DNA from: Arcobacter sp. | GTDB lineage: Bacteria; Campylobacterota; Campylobacteria; Campylobacterales; Arcobacteraceae | DNA length: 34,367 bases | Reading direction: 5' to 3' | Assembly (NCBI GenBank): GCA_002869565.1 | Contig: PKUJ01000027.1 | Span: 1 to 34,367, forward strand | Shown here: piece after piece, positions 17,673 through 25,298 of the stretch | How positions within the stretch are numbered: the stretch's first letter is position 1 | Layout: the number at the start of each line of letters is the position of its first letter | Position numbers and translations under genes: made by a program | The notes under the pieces: model-generated | Told to the model about the DNA's origin: nothing | What the model saw: the letters and a program-made list of their open reading frames with translations, nothing else | Databases searched by the model: none

Positions 17673-17721
17673 TTACTGAGCAACTGCCTTTATGTAAATC
17701 TATTTTAACAGAGGATATTTA

Positions 17722-18669
17722 ATGAGCAAAAAAGAAAACAATAAAGAATTAGAATTTTTAGAAAATTATAAAGTAATAGCAGTAATAATTTTAGGTACTG
17801 TATTTCTTACCTATTTGTACTCCAAAACTGGTTTACAGTTTACAATATCTACAGCTAGTGATATGGGAGCAATTGGTGATTTCTTTGGTGGTTTATTGAA
17901 TCCCATATTTGCATTAATAGGACTATTCGCACTTTTAGCAACTATTAAGATTCAAAGTAAAGCACTTAAAATTTCAAGCGAAGAGCTTGTAAATTCACGA
18001 AAAGAACTTAAATTGACACGAGGTGAGTTAGAAAAATCTGCAATAGCTCAACAGGAACAAAGTCAATCTATAAAATTACAAAATTTTGAAAATACTTTCT
18101 TTAAGATGATAGATGTTTATAATTCAATTGTATTTGATTTATCATTGGATAAATTTGAAGATGCTCCACAGTATAATGGTCTTTATAATATTAGTTTTTT
18201 AAATAAAAAGATTGATTTAAAAAAGAATGAAGATGTGAAAGAAAAAGAAACTATTAAAAAATTAGTAACTATTTTGAGAGCTTATAAAAAAGTAGAGACA
18301 AAAGAGTACAAACTGATATATGATAAATTTCATCAGAACTATGAAGATAAAATTGGTCACTACTTCGGTTTTATATATCAAGTATTAATATTTATAAAGG
18401 ATGCTGAAGAAAATAATAAAGTTGAAGATGCAAAAAAATATGCTCATCTTTTCAGATCATTATTTTCAAAATATGAACTTGCTTTATTATCTTACCATTG
18501 TTTAGGTAGCATAGGAAGCAAAAAGTTTAAAGGGTTAGTTGAGCATTTTGAATTCTTTGAACACTTACCTATTAATATTTTAACTCATGAACTTATATTA
18601 ATGTATAACAAAAATGTATTTGGTAAAAATGAAAAGTGGAATAATAAAATAAAGAAATTAGCACAATAG
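17722..18669 (+). CDS. Cassette 2: putative phage abortive infection membrane protein (putAbiC-like)
   Basis: 315 residues. Two N-terminal membrane helices (about 16-34 and 55-80; GDFFGGLLNPIFALIGLFAL) lead into a long coiled coil with repeated Ser/Lys-Glu-Leu patterns (SRKELKLTRGELEKSA), then LQNFENTFFKMIDVYNSIV and a cytoplasmic helical domain (HYFGFIYQVLIFI). This order is typical of the putAbiC family (putative phage abortive infection proteins). The mechanism is not known to me. ATG 17722 follows GAGGA. Base composition resembles the host. The stop is 16 bases before its attC. The family call is from pattern recognition. Confidence 0.75.
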   Translation: MSKKENNKELEFLENYKVIAVIILGTVFLTYLYSKTGLQFTISTASDMGAIGDFFGGLLNPIFALIGLFALLATIKIQSKALKISSEELVNSRKELKLTRGELEKSAIAQQEQSQSIKLQNFENTFFKMIDVYNSIVFDLSLDKFEDAPQYNGLYNISFLNKKIDLKKNEDVKEKETIKKLVTILRAYKKVETKEYKLIYDKFHQNYEDKIGHYFGFIYQVLIFIKDAEENNKVEDAKKYAHLFRSLFSKYELALLSYHCLGSIGSKKFKGLVEHFEFFEHLPINILTHELILMYNKNVFGKNEKWNNKIKKLAQ

Positions 18670-18685
18670 GTTCATATGCAATAAA

Positions 18686-18818
18686 ACATAACAAAACCTA
18701 GGAGAGGAACAATCTACCCATCGGCTTTAAAGTAGTTTTAGGCTATCATTTACAAATTAACAAATAAGTAGTTTAAAGTGATAAAAGGGTAGCGTGTCCC
18801 TCAAGTCAACCGTTATAT
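18686..18818 (+). repeat. attC site of cassette 2
   Basis: R'' ACATAAC (18686-18692) is the reverse complement of this cassette's 5' core GTTATGT at 17666. R' is GTTATAT (18812-18818). The two ends fold back on each other, with matched segments such as CTACCC/GGGTAG and CTTTAAA/TTTAAAG toward the loop. At 133 bases it is a long attC. Confidence 0.85.
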
Positions 18819-18839
18819 TAAAGAAGGGAATACAAGTAT

Positions 18840-20060
18840 ATGAGTAATTGGTTTAAAGTAATTATACCAGAAGAAAAACTTCATCCTAAATTTATTCATT
18901 TATCAGATTTTGCCTATTTAGAGGAAAAAAATTTAGTTAGTGAATGGATAAGAAGATTTGTAAATAAAGACGGCAATAAGAAAACTATTACACAGTTTCA
19001 AGAATCATTTCATTCTATGATTTGGGAACTATATTTAAATGAAGCTATTATCACTTCATCTATAAATATAATTAAAGATGAAAATAAAGAGTCTGTTGAT
19101 TTCTTTATTCAAAAAAATAATCAAAAGGCAAATATAGAAGCCGTAGTTTCTAATATCTCTGATAGTTCTCCAAAAGAATCAGAAAGAACACTAAATGATA
19201 TTTACGGCAATAATGATTATTATAAGATCATGAATGAATCGAGTCCTAGATTATTAAATTCTATTATAAGTAAATCAAACCATTACGAAAAACATTATAT
19301 AAAAAATAGCAATATTAGAGATAATCCATTTGTTTTAGCGATTAGTGATCATGCACAAATTAATTCAGGCCAATCATCATATTACCCTTTACTTAATATT
19401 TTATATAATGCTTATTATGATCCAGAAGATAGAGAAAATTTAAAAATATATGGTTATGATAATTTAGACCATGAATATAAATATAAAGATACTTATCTTA
19501 AAAGTAATGGTACTCAACTTGAGTTAGGATTATTTTCTACAGAAAAATATAAACATATTTCAGCAATAATCTATAGTTGTACAATGACACTAGGAAAATT
19601 AACATCTTTGTGTGTTAATCATTCAACACCAAAATTTATAGTTACAGAATGGGAAGAACATAAAAAATTAAGATATTCGAATACAATAAGTGATGAAAAT
19701 TTATTAGATGGTCTATTTATATTTCATAATCCCTATGCAGAAAAAGAATTTTCAAATGATTTTTTTAATCAAAAAGGGATAACAAATATATATTTTAATG
19801 AAGATGATTGTGATGAGTTTATAGTGTTAAATACAAAAGAAAGATATTCTCCATTAGTAAGAAGATATGTAGGGGTAAAGGGAGATGAATTTAATTTAAT
19901 AAAAGATATAGATGAATTTATGTTTATACCAACAAATATAACAAATCATTGGAAAAAGAACAAGGCAATACTGCGAAAATATAGACCTTTAAAGTATCGC
20001 AGAAAGATTTTTAAAAGAGTTGAAAGACAAGACGTTAAATTGCCTTATCCTTCAATTTAG
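18840..20060 (+). CDS. Cassette 3: unknown cytoplasmic protein, possible PD-(D/E)XK nuclease fold
   Basis: 406 residues, with no signal or membrane segment. I do not recognise a named family. Near residues 50-105 it has FQESFHSMIWELYLNEAI, then ESVDFFI, then NIEAVVSNI. A helix with Glu, an Asp before a strand and a following Glu-x-hydrophobic strand is the skeleton of PD-(D/E)XK restriction-type nucleases, but the lysine is missing or replaced, so this is a hint only. The rest is acidic and aromatic-rich, with a basic tail (KYRRKIFKRVERQD). The last 40 or so codons lie inside the cassette's own attC. Position beside a putAbiC gene makes a defence role plausible but unproven. The ribosome site (AAGAAGG) is rather far from the ATG. 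Confidence 0.7.
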   Translation: MSNWFKVIIPEEKLHPKFIHLSDFAYLEEKNLVSEWIRRFVNKDGNKKTITQFQESFHSMIWELYLNEAIITSSINIIKDENKESVDFFIQKNNQKANIEAVVSNISDSSPKESERTLNDIYGNNDYYKIMNESSPRLLNSIISKSNHYEKHYIKNSNIRDNPFVLAISDHAQINSGQSSYYPLLNILYNAYYDPEDRENLKIYGYDNLDHEYKYKDTYLKSNGTQLELGLFSTEKYKHISAIIYSCTMTLGKLTSLCVNHSTPKFIVTEWEEHKKLRYSNTISDENLLDGLFIFHNPYAEKEFSNDFFNQKGITNIYFNEDDCDEFIVLNTKERYSPLVRRYVGVKGDEFNLIKDIDEFMFIPTNITNHWKKNKAILRKYRPLKYRRKIFKRVERQDVKLPYPSI

Positions 20061-20069
20061 TCGTTATAC
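19936..20069 (+). repeat. attC site of cassette 3, overlapping the 3' end of its gene
   Basis: R'' ATATAAC (19936-19942) is the reverse complement of the cassette's 5' core GTTATAT at 18812. R' is GTTATAC (20063-20069). The arms fold: ATTGG/TTCAAT, AAGGCAAT/ATTGCCTT and CTGCGA/TCGCAG (19971-19976, 19997-20002). The stop codon at 20058-20060 is only two bases before R', so the attC is coding through most of its length. Confidence 0.82.
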
Positions 20070-20089
20070 AAAAAAATAATTAGGGTAAA

Positions 20090-20295
20090 ATGAATTGTAT
20101 TTTTTGTTTTGAAAAAGGTTGATATAATACAGTTGAACATATTATCCCTGAATCTTTAGCTAATGGTGATATTTTACTGCATAAAGCTATATGTGATAAA
20201 TGTCAAAATTATTTTGGCGTGCCTGGTATGGTTTAAAAATTTGGGGTTATGTAAAACCAAGTGAGGAAGTTGTATTCTACAAATCAAAAACATAA
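20090..20295 (+). pseudogene. Cassette 4: decayed HNH endonuclease gene
   Basis: From ATG 20090 the frame reads NCIFCFEKG, then TGA (20120-20122), then YNTVEHIIPESLANGD and AICDKCQNYFG. This is the C-x2-C, EHIIP, C-x2-C pattern of small HNH (HNH_5-type) nucleases. The frame stops at 20234-20236; the shifted frame continues as GLKIWGYVKPSEEVVF to a TAA at 20293. So the gene has a nonsense codon and a frameshift or internal deletion. It lies 21 bases after the R' core of the previous attC. Confidence 0.7.
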
Positions 20296-20313
20296 CAGAA
20301 TAAAAGGAACAAT
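20286..20313 (+). repeat. Truncated attC (left half only) of cassette 4
   Basis: AAAACATAACA followed by AAAGGAACAAT closely resembles the left arm of the cassette 2 attC (AAAACATAACA, then GAGGAACAAT). No matching right arm or GTTATGT-like core is found before or after the acetyltransferase gene, so this attC is probably cut short by a deletion at the array end. Confidence 0.5.
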
Positions 20314-20319
20314 TATAAA

Positions 20320-20754
20320 ATGAAATTGAACATTAGAGCTGCAACTGTTCAGGATGTGGACTCAGTCTATGAGCTGGTCTGTGAATTAGAAAATATACAA
20401 TATACTAAAAAATCATTTGTTGATTTATATAAAATAAATATTGATGACTTGCATATAGGTTATTTTGTGGCTGAAATAAATGAATCAGTAGTTGGATTTG
20501 GGAGTGTTTATATCAATAAATTGTTGCATCACTGTGGAGATATTGCTGAAATTCAAGAATTGATTGTTTCTCAAGAATTTCATAATAAGAATATAGGGAA
20601 AATCCTTTTGAATAATCTGATTGAATGGGGTAAAAAACGAGGAGCAGCCCAAATAGAAGTAACTTGTAATATTCTTAGGGTCAAAGCTCAGAAATTTTAT
20701 AAAGCTAATGGTTTTCTTAACACTCATCAGAAACTTGTGTTTATGTGTGATTAA
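20320..20754 (+). CDS. GNAT-family N-acetyltransferase, PhnO-like
   Basis: 144 residues, one complete GNAT domain. The acetyl-CoA loop is seen as VSQEFHNKNIGKILLNNL (usually Q/RxxGxG/A; here NKNIGK), and the end has KAQKFYKANGF. The order RAATVQDVDSVYELVCELE, the LHHCGDIAEIQELIV strand and overall length resemble PhnO, which acetylates aminoalkylphosphonates. The true substrate is unknown. AAAAGGAAC lies upstream of the ATG. It begins 25 bases after the dead cassette 4, so it could be the last gene of the array or the first chromosomal gene beyond it. Confidence 0.75.
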   Translation: MKLNIRAATVQDVDSVYELVCELENIQYTKKSFVDLYKINIDDLHIGYFVAEINESVVGFGSVYINKLLHHCGDIAEIQELIVSQEFHNKNIGKILLNNLIEWGKKRGAAQIEVTCNILRVKAQKFYKANGFLNTHQKLVFMCD

Positions 20755-20910
20755 AAAGTGCCAACAATACAAAAAATTGTATGCTAGTTATAGTTGTTAT
20801 TAAAAGATATTTAATCAAATATTTATATTTACAAAAAATAATTTTGCAGTCTTTTTTAAGGATGTAAGCCTAATTTCATTAGAATACAAAGAATATTTAA
20901 AGGATAATTT

Positions 20911-21261
20911 TTGAACGAAAATATAATTTATGCATTTATTGCATTAGCAGCTTTTATAGCTTATAAAAAATATACACAATACCAGGTATTAAAGCTTGTT
21001 CCAACTCTGCTTTCTCAAGGTGGTCAAATTGTTGATGTTAGAAGCGTTGAGGAATTTGTAACAGCCCACAAAGATGGAAGTATTAATATCCCATTTGATT
21101 TGCTTAAAGATAGAGTGAGAGAACTAGATAATTCCAAGCCTATAATTCTTTGTTGTGCAAGTGGAAGTAGAAGTGGACTGGCAAGGCGTACTTTAATAGC
21201 CAAAGGATTTGAAAATGTTTATAATGCAGGGACTTGGAAATCTCTTATGAAGTTTCAATAA
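20911..21261 (+). CDS. Membrane-anchored single-domain rhodanese
   Basis: 116 residues from TTG 20911, seven bases after AAGGAT; no ATG fits. One N-terminal membrane helix (about 5-20) precedes a single rhodanese domain with VDVRSVEEF and the active loop CCASGSRSG, where the catalytic Cys sits at the loop start. It should carry sulfane sulfur, but donor and acceptor are unknown. A strong terminator follows directly. Confidence 0.85.
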   Translation: MNENIIYAFIALAAFIAYKKYTQYQVLKLVPTLLSQGGQIVDVRSVEEFVTAHKDGSINIPFDLLKDRVRELDNSKPIILCCASGSRSGLARRTLIAKGFENVYNAGTWKSLMKFQ

Positions 21262-21265
21262 TGAA

Positions 21266-21303
21266 AATTACTTATAATCAACACTTCTTGATTATAAGTA
21301 ATT
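21266..21303. terminator. Perfect 16-bp hairpin after the rhodanese gene
   Basis: AATTACTTATAATCAA and its exact complement TTGATTATAAGTAATT surround a 6-base loop, five bases after the stop. The T run after it is weak, but position and perfection support termination for the rhodanese message. It may also act on the converging kinase message. Confidence 0.75.
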
Positions 21304-21389
21304 ATTGTAATTATTGTTTCATACAAATTAAGATGTTCTAAGAATTGGAAAGATAGGGATTAAGAATTAAGGGTAAAAATAAATAAAAA

Positions 21390-22886
21390 TTATATAGGCA
21401 AAATAATAAAAAATTTTGCGCCTTTATAAGTTGTTTTTTCAAATTCTATATTTTCATTTTTAACAAGTATCTTGCCTGCAAAATGTTCATGAATAATTTT
21501 TGCACTCATATACAACCCAATACCTGTCCCTTGACTTTTATGTTTTGTAGTAAAATATGGGTCAAATATTTTATCAATAATATTATCTTGAATTCCACCT
21601 GCATTATCATGAATTGTAATAATTATTTGATTATCTTCTTTTAAAAATTTTACTTCTATTATTTTTTCTTTTACTTTATTCTCAATTAATATATCTTTTG
21701 AATTATTAAGAATATTTATAAAAATTTGACTTAATTCATTTATCACTCCATCTACTACTAATTCATCTTCACAGGGTACAATATTTAGGGTAATAAAATT
21801 GTTTTCTAATGAAGCAGATACTATATCAAGAGCTTTTGTAAAAGAAGTTTCAATATTAAAATATTTCTTCTTAACGCTATAATCTTTTGCATAATCTCTA
21901 AAATCATCAATGGTTTTACTTAAATAATTTGCATATTTCATTATACTATCTGAGGTGTTTTCAATTTCATTCTCTTCTAAAAGATTTAATTCTTTTCTTA
22001 GTTTTAAACTACTCATTTGAACAGTAATAGCACTTAAAGGTTGTCTCCACTGGTGGGCAATATTATTAAGCATTTCACCAATAATTACCATTCGAGATTG
22101 ATGTTTAATCATAATATCTTGTTCTTGATTTTTCTCAATTTGGGATTTTAGCTCATTAAATAATTTTTTTTCTTTTTTATTTAAATACTTTAAATCTATT
22201 ATATTTTTTTCAATATTTTTTGCCATTAGATTAAAAGATTCTTGTAGTTCAAATATCTCTTTGCTATCTCCTAAGTTTATTCTTTGTGCATAATCTCCAT
22301 GAGCAATTGCATCTGCACTTTGCGTTAATTTAACTAGATTTTTTATAATCCATTTGCTTATTGCTATAAGTAAAATTGCTGATAATATTAATTCTATTAA
22401 AGCAATAACAATACTTCGAGTAATCATCTCTTTTTTTGCTTGAACGTAGTATTTCGTAGAAAGACCTAAATAGACTTTGCCTAATGACTGCGAAAATAAA
22501 GTTATAGGAATGTTTGTATCAAATCTTTGATCTTTCAGTGATTTTTCACTAAAAGGATCTACTTCTGTTGGCGGCAATTTTGAACAACCATTCCATCCAA
22601 CAGAGGAAATACAGTTGTTTTGATTATCAACAACAACTAAATAATCTACGGTTTGAATATTTTTAGTCTCATTTAAAATTGCATGAATTGTTGCATAATC
22701 CATTTGAACAAGAGGTGCAACTAAGGCACTTTTTAATAATATTTTTTGCTCATCTAATCTTATATTTGTTTGTGTTGATAGGTTTATTTTTAATTGATCT
22801 ACATTTTTCATTACCATTAAAGTGAGCATTAAACTCTCTATTAATAAACTAGCAACTACCCATTTCCAAGCTAAAGATACTCTCAT
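21390..22886 (-). CDS. Membrane sensor histidine kinase with periplasmic sensor and HAMP
   Basis: 498 residues. Membrane helices at about 7-27 and 158-182 flank a periplasmic sensor of about 130 residues, which holds a close cysteine pair (NNCISSVGWNGCSK) able to form a disulfide. HAMP and a coiled coil follow. The phosphoacceptor region is GEMLNNIAHQWRQPLSAI (His near 278) and the ATP-binding domain shows DNAGG, DPYFTTKHKSQGTGIGLYM. It starts directly after the stop of the PhnD-like gene, with no spacer, so the binding protein and kinase probably work together, as in TorT/TorS or AioX/AioS. No response regulator gene lies beside it. Confidence 0.9.
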   Translation of the reverse strand: MRVSLAWKWVVASLLIESLMLTLMVMKNVDQLKINLSTQTNIRLDEQKILLKSALVAPLVQMDYATIHAILNETKNIQTVDYLVVVDNQNNCISSVGWNGCSKLPPTEVDPFSEKSLKDQRFDTNIPITLFSQSLGKVYLGLSTKYYVQAKKEMITRSIVIALIELILSAILLIAISKWIIKNLVKLTQSADAIAHGDYAQRINLGDSKEIFELQESFNLMAKNIEKNIIDLKYLNKKEKKLFNELKSQIEKNQEQDIMIKHQSRMVIIGEMLNNIAHQWRQPLSAITVQMSSLKLRKELNLLEENEIENTSDSIMKYANYLSKTIDDFRDYAKDYSVKKKYFNIETSFTKALDIVSASLENNFITLNIVPCEDELVVDGVINELSQIFINILNNSKDILIENKVKEKIIEVKFLKEDNQIIITIHDNAGGIQDNIIDKIFDPYFTTKHKSQGTGIGLYMSAKIIHEHFAGKILVKNENIEFEKTTYKGAKFFIILPI

Positions 22887-23708
22887 TTAGTTATATAACC
22901 TTTTCATTGTTTTATCTACTATTGGACCAAGATTATCTAAATCTTTTGCTTTTATATTTTTAAATTCTTCTAGTTTTGTAATTTTTAAATGTCTTTCACC
23001 TTCGGAAGATTTTGAAAAAGCATCTAATGCTCTTTTCCATTCTTTTAAAGTAATAGTATCAGAGTCTTTTGCTAGATATATTCTACTTGGTTTTGCTTTA
23101 CTTTGATATATCACATGAACCAAATTTTTATTCTTTTTTGTCATAAGTTTTATATAGTTTGGCAAAGACATAATTATCATATCTGCATTATTATTTAGAA
23201 GTATAGATATTGAACTGTCTGTTGCACTTGTATATGTATATTTTACTTTTTCCCCATCTTCAAAGCCTTTTTTTGCCAACCAATCTTGGGCATCTAAAGT
23301 TGGAAAAGAGACAGGATCTAAACCAATGACATTAAGTGGTAGTTTTTTACTTTTTAAAATATTTTTATCATAGGATAGAAGAATAGTTGATAAACCTTTT
23401 TTGTAAGTCATTAAAGGTGTATATCCACCTAGTCTTTGAGACAAAACTGCTAAGTTTGGTGAAGTTAAGATTAAATCGTAATATGTTCCTTCATTTGAAC
23501 GTTTTGCAAATTCACTAAAGTTTTTTGCTGTCAAAATTTGTATAGGTCTTTTAAAATAGTTTTCTAAAAAAAGCTTCAAATCTTGATGAGACTGCAATAT
23601 AATTCTAGTTGAAGACTGAGGAGCAATACCTATTTTTATTGAATTATCTTGTGCTTGACAAAGATTTGATATAAAAAGAGTTAATAGAAGTAATAGTTTA
23701 AGTTTCAT
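22887..23708 (-). CDS. PhnD-like periplasmic substrate-binding protein
   Basis: 273 residues from ATG 23708, which has AGGTGAG about nine bases upstream; an upstream GTG gives four more residues. A signal peptide (ending LCQAQ) is followed by a two-lobed binding protein of the phosphate/phosphonate type: IKIGIAPQSSTR, YDLILTSPNLAVLSQ, GLDPVSFPTLDAQDWLAKKG and TDSSISILLNNNADMII. There are no ABC permease or ATPase genes nearby, and a sensor kinase follows at once, so it probably presents a ligand (oxyanion or phosphonate-like) to the kinase rather than to a transporter. Confidence 0.82.
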   Translation of the reverse strand: MKLKLLLLLTLFISNLCQAQDNSIKIGIAPQSSTRIILQSHQDLKLFLENYFKRPIQILTAKNFSEFAKRSNEGTYYDLILTSPNLAVLSQRLGGYTPLMTYKKGLSTILLSYDKNILKSKKLPLNVIGLDPVSFPTLDAQDWLAKKGFEDGEKVKYTYTSATDSSISILLNNNADMIIMSLPNYIKLMTKKNKNLVHVIYQSKAKPSRIYLAKDSDTITLKEWKRALDAFSKSSEGERHLKITKLEEFKNIKAKDLDNLGPIVDKTMKRLYN

Positions 23709-23720
23709 AGTATTTCTCAC

Positions 23721-24035
23721 CTATAAGAATCTAGTCCCATTATAACAAAGAATGATATTATTACTTATTAAATGTTTCTTTTTTGTCACTAAAAATTAAA
23801 ATTATTAAAATGAAAAACTTTTTTTTTGAAGAAAAAATAATTTTTTTGATAATAAAGTGTTATACTTAGAATATTTAATATTTTTGAGTTTTAAAAAGTT
23901 TTTTATTATGCAAAATTTTGTGTATTAATTTAAGAAAAAAAGACATATAATAGTTTTTTATTTAACTATTTATAGAGTTAATATTGTACTTTATAAAGCA
24001 AAAGAAAAAGTAAAAATTATAGTTGAAATTAAAAA
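23721..24035. other. A/T-rich intergenic region without a recognised gene
   Basis: It holds long A and T runs, no credible open frame and no tRNA-like fold. A plus-strand TATAAT-type box near 23945 has nothing evident to drive. At its right edge AAAAACT/AGTTTTT (24031-24037, 24041-24047) forms a short hairpin across the stop codon of the AbrB-family gene. Confidence 0.4.
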
Positions 24036-25124
24036 CTAAGAGTTTTTAAACCTTTTAGCAAAAAGTGGGGCAATCCCCATTACTAGAAAAAGTCTAAATA
24101 CATGATGTATTGCAACATAAGGTAGGTTTACTCCTATAACAATTGCTATTAGATTTATTTCTGCTTGTCCTCCTGGAGAAAAAGCTAATATAATTGAGAG
24201 TAAATCAAAATGAGTGATTTGTAAAACTATAAATGTAAAAAGAGCAGTTACAGCTAATAGAATTACAAAATAACCCAAAGTACTTAGTATCGTTGTTATA
24301 ATCTCTTTGAAAGGTACTCCTCTAAAAACAAAACCAACTGATGTTCCAAGTATTATTTGAACTAATTTTATGATTTCATCAGGTGGACGAGAAGTTACCC
24401 AACCATTTAGAAAAGCTATCATACTAACTATCATAGGTCCTATTATAAAAGGAGCTGATATTTTTAGTTTTTTAGCTAAAAAAACTCCAATAACTGCTAA
24501 TGCTACTAAAATAAACATATCAACTATTGCAACATCTCTTATTGGTGTTGTTATTGTTCTATTCCCATCTAGACTTATGCCTCCAACAATTTCTATGATA
24601 AAGGGTAAAGAAAAAACAATAAGAAGAAGTCTCGTTGATTGGAAAAGTGTTATTTTATATATATTTGCGCCCATTGATTCACCAATGGCTATCATTTCTA
24701 AAAGTCCACCAGGCATAGCACTAAAAAAAGATGTTATTTTATCATGTCCTAAAATTTTCCAATAATAAAAAACTCCACATATGGCGATTATTATTACAAA
24801 AGGTATAATCAAAACTAAGCTAACAAGATAATTTCCTATGTATTGTATTATTGCAGGAGTAAAAGCACTACCTATCATAAGACCTAAAATAGATCTTGCA
24901 GGTGGAGATAACATTTTTGGATTTTTCACTGGAATAAAAGTTAGTCTTGAAGCAATCGCCATAGCTGTAATTGAGCCTAGTAACCAAGGAAGAGGTAGTT
25001 CTAAGTATATAAATATAATGGCACCAATAAATCCAATTAAAAGAGATAGGGCTAGATGTAAAAAGGGTATGAGTTTTCTTAACAATAGATTCCTTAGTAA
25101 ATAATAGAGAATTAATTTTTTCAT
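24036..25124 (-). CDS. AbrB-family integral membrane protein
   Basis: 362 residues with about ten membrane helices in two similar halves. Each half carries a LPWLLGSITA or APFIIGPMIV-type segment, and both contain FSAMPGGLLEM or FSPGGQAEI signatures, the internal duplication typical of the PF05145 AbrB membrane family (unrelated to the Bacillus DNA-binding AbrB, and sometimes mislabelled ammonia monooxygenase). Its transport substrate is not established. The very hydrophobic, Leu-rich first 25 residues have a poor ribosome site, so the true start may be further in. It is monocistronic. Confidence 0.82.
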   Translation of the reverse strand: MKKLILYYLLRNLLLRKLIPFLHLALSLLIGFIGAIIFIYLELPLPWLLGSITAMAIASRLTFIPVKNPKMLSPPARSILGLMIGSAFTPAIIQYIGNYLVSLVLIIPFVIIIAICGVFYYWKILGHDKITSFFSAMPGGLLEMIAIGESMGANIYKITLFQSTRLLLIVFSLPFIIEIVGGISLDGNRTITTPIRDVAIVDMFILVALAVIGVFLAKKLKISAPFIIGPMIVSMIAFLNGWVTSRPPDEIIKLVQIILGTSVGFVFRGVPFKEIITTILSTLGYFVILLAVTALFTFIVLQITHFDLLSIILAFSPGGQAEINLIAIVIGVNLPYVAIHHVFRLFLVMGIAPLFAKRFKNS

Positions 25125-25298
25125 TGTACTTTTATTTAGCTTTATTTATGGGATTTTGTAATCTTTTAAATAAAAAGATAATATTAAATATTATTAGAAA
25201 TATTTTTTTAAAGTACTTGAACTAAATAAAACTTATTTTTTATATTTAAAACCTTTTTTTATAAACTTTTAATACAATTCCATCAACAAAGGAATTCA

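Noticed and set aside
20762-20810. Further attC after the acetyltransferase gene (several GTTAT-type boxes)
   Set aside because: No R''/L'' arm pairs with them; the ATACAA/TTGTAT repeat there looks more like a weak hairpin.
24370-25104. Plus-strand frames opposite the AbrB-family gene
   Set aside because: The minus-strand protein has clear membrane helices and family motifs; the others are shadows.
24036-25124. Reading the AbrB-family gene as a DNA-binding regulator or ammonia monooxygenase
   Set aside because: The protein is almost wholly membrane helices with a duplicated transporter-like pattern; those labels are known annotation carry-overs.
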